This document shows, piece by piece, positions 5,546-7,122 of a DNA stretch of 7,122 nt. The notes under the pieces are model-generated. The model was given only the letters and a program-made list of their open reading frames with translations, was not told where the DNA came from and searched no databases. Numbering within the stretch: the stretch's first letter is position 1; every line of letters starts with the position of its first letter. The position numbers and the translations under genes are program-made. This DNA comes from Xanthobacteraceae bacterium (GTDB taxonomy: Bacteria; Pseudomonadota; Alphaproteobacteria; Rhizobiales; Xanthobacteraceae): contig JASHRR010000778.1 of assembly GCA_030037185.1 (NCBI GenBank), forward strand, positions 1 through 7,122, read 5' to 3'.

Positions 5546-5914
5546 GCCGCGTGAACTCGCCGCCCGCGGGGAGCAGCGCTTCCAGCTCAGGTGTGCTGAC
5601 AGGGGCGTCTGCGAAGGTCGTTACTATCCTCGGCGCGCCGTGGCAATGCTGACGACCCGCGACCCCGTACCATTGCAGGCTGATTGCACGGCATTGGTTG
5701 CGAGTGTGCGAGGGACGGCCTCAGCAACTCGCGCCCGTTGGTCCTCCCCCGGCCACGCCCATGGCAATAATTCGGTGAAGCCATGGGTGATGGCGCCGTG
5801 GCCACCTCGGTCGCGAACCCTGCCCGTGCGCATCCTTGTGTAGCGCCCAGAACAAACCGAGTGGCGTCGTCCTGCCCGCTTGGCGGTTCTCCCCGCCAGC
5901 CGTCTCACTGGTCC
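5546..5914. other. Stretch without a supported gene
   Basis: Several long frames are open on both strands, but each is rich in Arg, Pro, Ser and Cys and none contains a recognisable domain. A small inverted repeat (TGGCGG / CCGCCA, 5881-5898) lies 17 bases beyond the stop of the minus-strand membrane protein and could mark its 3' end, although it lacks a T run. Confidence 0.5.
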
Positions 5915-6247
5915 TCATCTCATTCCAGGTCCTGTTGGTTGCAGAAATGTGAGAAGCGCAAACAGTATCAGAACGACAACCCCCCACAGTGTAAAATTGC
6001 GCAAGAAGGATTCGCGCCGGCCGTCCTGAGGCGAGGACCACTCAGCGGGGCTCTCCCACGGCCAATTGTATCCGCTTCTGATTTTGATAATCATTGCAGC
6101 CCCAAGTGCGGCAATGCCGAAAAAGAAGGCATATGTAACCGCATCGCGGCCTGGCAGCAATAACTGCAACATCCGAACGACGATGATTGCAACACCAACT
6201 CCGTACAGCAGCGGGATTAGCCATTGGATCAGTCGCCTCTTATCCAT
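5915..6247 (-). CDS. Three-helix membrane protein, unknown function
   Basis: The 110-residue product has three hydrophobic segments. They lie at about residues 8-30 (IQWLIPLLYGVGVAIIVVRM), 38-56 (AVTYAFFFGIAALGAAMIIK) and 86-104 (TLWGVVVLILFALLTFLQPT). The short basic start MDKRR predicts an N-terminus in the cytoplasm. A polar, Trp-rich loop (RSGYNWPWESPAEWSSPQDG) separates the second and third helices. The sequence ACGGAG (minus strand, 6261-6256) is a good ribosome binding site eight bases before ATG 6247. No enzymatic motif is seen. The next gene upstream on this strand is also a small membrane protein, 364 bases away. I do not recognise a named family. Confidence 0.85.
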   Translation of the reverse strand: MDKRRLIQWLIPLLYGVGVAIIVVRMLQLLLPGRDAVTYAFFFGIAALGAAMIIKIRSGYNWPWESPAEWSSPQDGRRESFLRNFTLWGVVVLILFALLTFLQPTGPGMR

Positions 6248-6611
6248 AAGAAAATCTCCGTCATCTATCCAAGCGATGGCTCCACCTGCGAATTATGGGG
6301 AGGCGGAACCGATCGGTCGCCGAGACAGGATAGATAGAAAACTCGGTGGCGCATGGTATGCTGACCATTTATACGATTGTCGTTCCAGTCCCGTGTCGCG
6401 CATCGAGGCGACGATCACCGAGCCCGCGCCCAAAGCGGCCTATACGAGCGAATAGCTTCTGCTGCCATCGCACGGCAGCGAATGCGAATAGCGCGGGACT
6501 AAGCCACCATCAGACAGTTTCCGACCTGCCAGAAGAAAGGCGGCAAGATGCAAAGCCGACGTCGCTCCCGGGGCGCAGTGAGTTTCGTGGAATCCCTGAT
6601 AAGCTGCTCAA
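6248..6611. other. Intergenic stretch with a possible coding remnant
   Basis: No intact gene is supported. On the minus strand, 6439 to 6293 reads AALGAGSVIVASMRDTGLER, then QSYKWSAYHAPPSFLSILSR and RPIGSASP before TAA. It is preceded in frame by SYSLV and a TAG at 6442-6440, which would fit a decayed gene. On the plus strand, ATG 6276 opens a 59-codon frame over the same DNA with weaker coding character. The two readings cannot be separated by eye. The stretch presumably also contains the promoter of the minus-strand membrane gene starting at 6247, but I see no clear -35/-10 pair. Confidence 0.4.
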
Positions 6612-6616
6612 TCAGG
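6595..6616. repeat. Inverted repeat CCTGAT / ATCAGG at a gene end
   Basis: A 6-bp stem with a 10-base loop includes the stop codon of the minus-strand membrane gene ending at 6612. There is no T run, so it is at most a weak terminator. Confidence 0.3.
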
Positions 6617-6839
6617 TGCTCTGGCCTTGTGGAATAGCGTTCAGAATGCGTCTCGTATTTATGACAACGGCGACGAAAAGCAGCGGTAGTTCTAGCAGCA
6701 GCCAGAGCCACATATATACGAAATCCTGCTGCATCGATCTCTGAATGGCGTTGGAAAAAAGAATGCCGAACGTAAAGGACAGGACCACCAACGCAATGAT
6801 CGTCCAGATCACTCTTTGCCTGATTGAAGCGTGCGACAT
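6612..6839 (-). CDS. Small two-helix membrane protein, unknown function
   Basis: The 75-residue product starts MSHASIRQRVIW. It has two strongly hydrophobic segments, at about residues 11-30 (IWTIIALVVLSFTFGILFSN) and 41-62 (VYMWLWLLLELPLLFVAVVI), joined by a short polar loop (AIQRSMQQDF). It ends in a basic tail (NTRRILNAIPQGQST). A clear GGAGGGAG ribosome binding site lies about 10 bases before ATG 6839 on the minus strand. The layout predicts a membrane hairpin with both ends in the cytoplasm. It follows the hydrophilic ORF ending at 6867 by 27 bases on the same strand, so the two may be cotranscribed. No named family is recognised. Confidence 0.85.
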   Translation of the reverse strand: MSHASIRQRVIWTIIALVVLSFTFGILFSNAIQRSMQQDFVYMWLWLLLELPLLFVAVVINTRRILNAIPQGQST

Positions 6840-6866
6840 CCCAAAAGCTCCCTCCGCGATTATTGA

Positions 6867-7076
6867 TTAGTCGTCGCTCGCCGAGCGCCGGTTCATTCGT
6901 ATGCGCCCGATGATCTTTTTCGGCGTGCAGCACCTCTGGCCGGTAGTGGCCAGCCCATGGGTGAGTGGCACCGCAATAGGGCCCCAGGACTGCGGCTCTC
7001 GTGATCTATCTATCTGCTGCGCGATCAATTTCTGTCCGAGGTCCTGCCTGGCCGAACTGATGGCCGATCTGTCCAT
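6867..7076 (-). CDS. Hydrophilic hypothetical ORF at the window edge, possibly partial
   Basis: The 69-codon frame from ATG 7076 starts MDRSAISSARQDLGQKLIAQ and continues QIDRSREPQSWGPIAVPLTH to a basic end. GC at codon position 3 exceeds position 1, which exceeds position 2, as expected for coding DNA. The frame stays open upstream to the edge of the window (AHPGDGGSDKPDAGQ before the ATG), and no ribosome binding site precedes ATG 7076, so the real start may lie outside. There are no membrane segments and no domain I recognise. It ends 27 bases before the small membrane protein gene on the same strand. Confidence 0.38.
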   Translation of the reverse strand: MDRSAISSARQDLGQKLIAQQIDRSREPQSWGPIAVPLTHGLATTGQRCCTPKKIIGRIRMNRRSASDD

Positions 7077-7122
7077 CTGTCCAGCGTCAGGCTTGTCACT
7101 GCCACCATCGCCCGGATGAGCC

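Noticed and set aside
5304..5843. 179-codon plus-strand frame
   Set aside because: It is rich in Arg, Ser and Cys with no recognisable domain, and covers the more protein-like minus-strand segment at 5219-5456.
5783..6163. 126-codon plus-strand frame
   Set aside because: It is antisense to the three-helix membrane protein, which has a clear ribosome binding site and hydrophobic segments.
6346..6744. 132-codon plus-strand frame ending in a Ser-rich stretch
   Set aside because: Its C-terminal half is the antisense of the two-helix membrane protein at 6612-6839.
1..7122. CRISPR array, integrase, or complete toxin-antitoxin system
   Set aside because: No regularly spaced repeats, no recombinase motifs and no recognisable toxin were found. 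The two RHH genes are both broken.

Overview
The window reads like an accessory or island region of a moderately GC-rich alphaproteobacterium, most likely a rhizobium of the Bradyrhizobium/Nitrobacteraceae type. The evidence is the HWE-type PAS sensor kinase, the abundance of short hypothetical and membrane proteins, and the codon use. This assignment comes from family recognition, not a database search. No CRISPR array, rRNA, complete tRNA, integrase or intact insertion sequence is visible.

Layout. Bases 1-195 hold the C-terminal part of a ribbon-helix-helix (CopG/Arc-like) protein. It runs directly, in another frame, into a decayed PAS-PAS-HWE histidine kinase (about 192-1737) with at least two frameshifts and one nonsense codon. 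After about 220 bases without a clear gene comes a conserved-looking hypothetical gene (1955-2545). Its natural C-terminus continues to 2639 in another frame past a run of seven T. A small two-helix membrane protein follows (2694-2957), then a second ribbon-helix-helix gene (3095-3282) carrying three small indels, then two short overlapping ORFs (3327-3479 and 3476-3697). A strong rho-independent terminator lies at 3845-3872.

From about 4146 on, the supported genes lie on the minus strand. They are a translationally coupled pair of hypothetical genes (4822 to 4439 and 4442 to 4146), a tentative ORF at 5545-5219, two short membrane proteins (6247-5915 and 6839-6612) with good Shine-Dalgarno sequences, and a hydrophilic ORF at the right edge (7076-6867, possibly continuing beyond the window). 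The stretches 4823-5218, 5546-5914 and 6248-6611 hold no gene I can support firmly.

The main theme is gene decay. Three of the recognisable plus-strand genes carry one- or two-base indels, and the two ribbon-helix-helix remnants are homologous to each other. I do not see a complete novel multi-gene system. The most useful leads are the degraded ribbon-helix-helix pair with its junction to the kinase, the T7 frameshift, the small coupled ORFs, and the orphan terminator that may end a small RNA.
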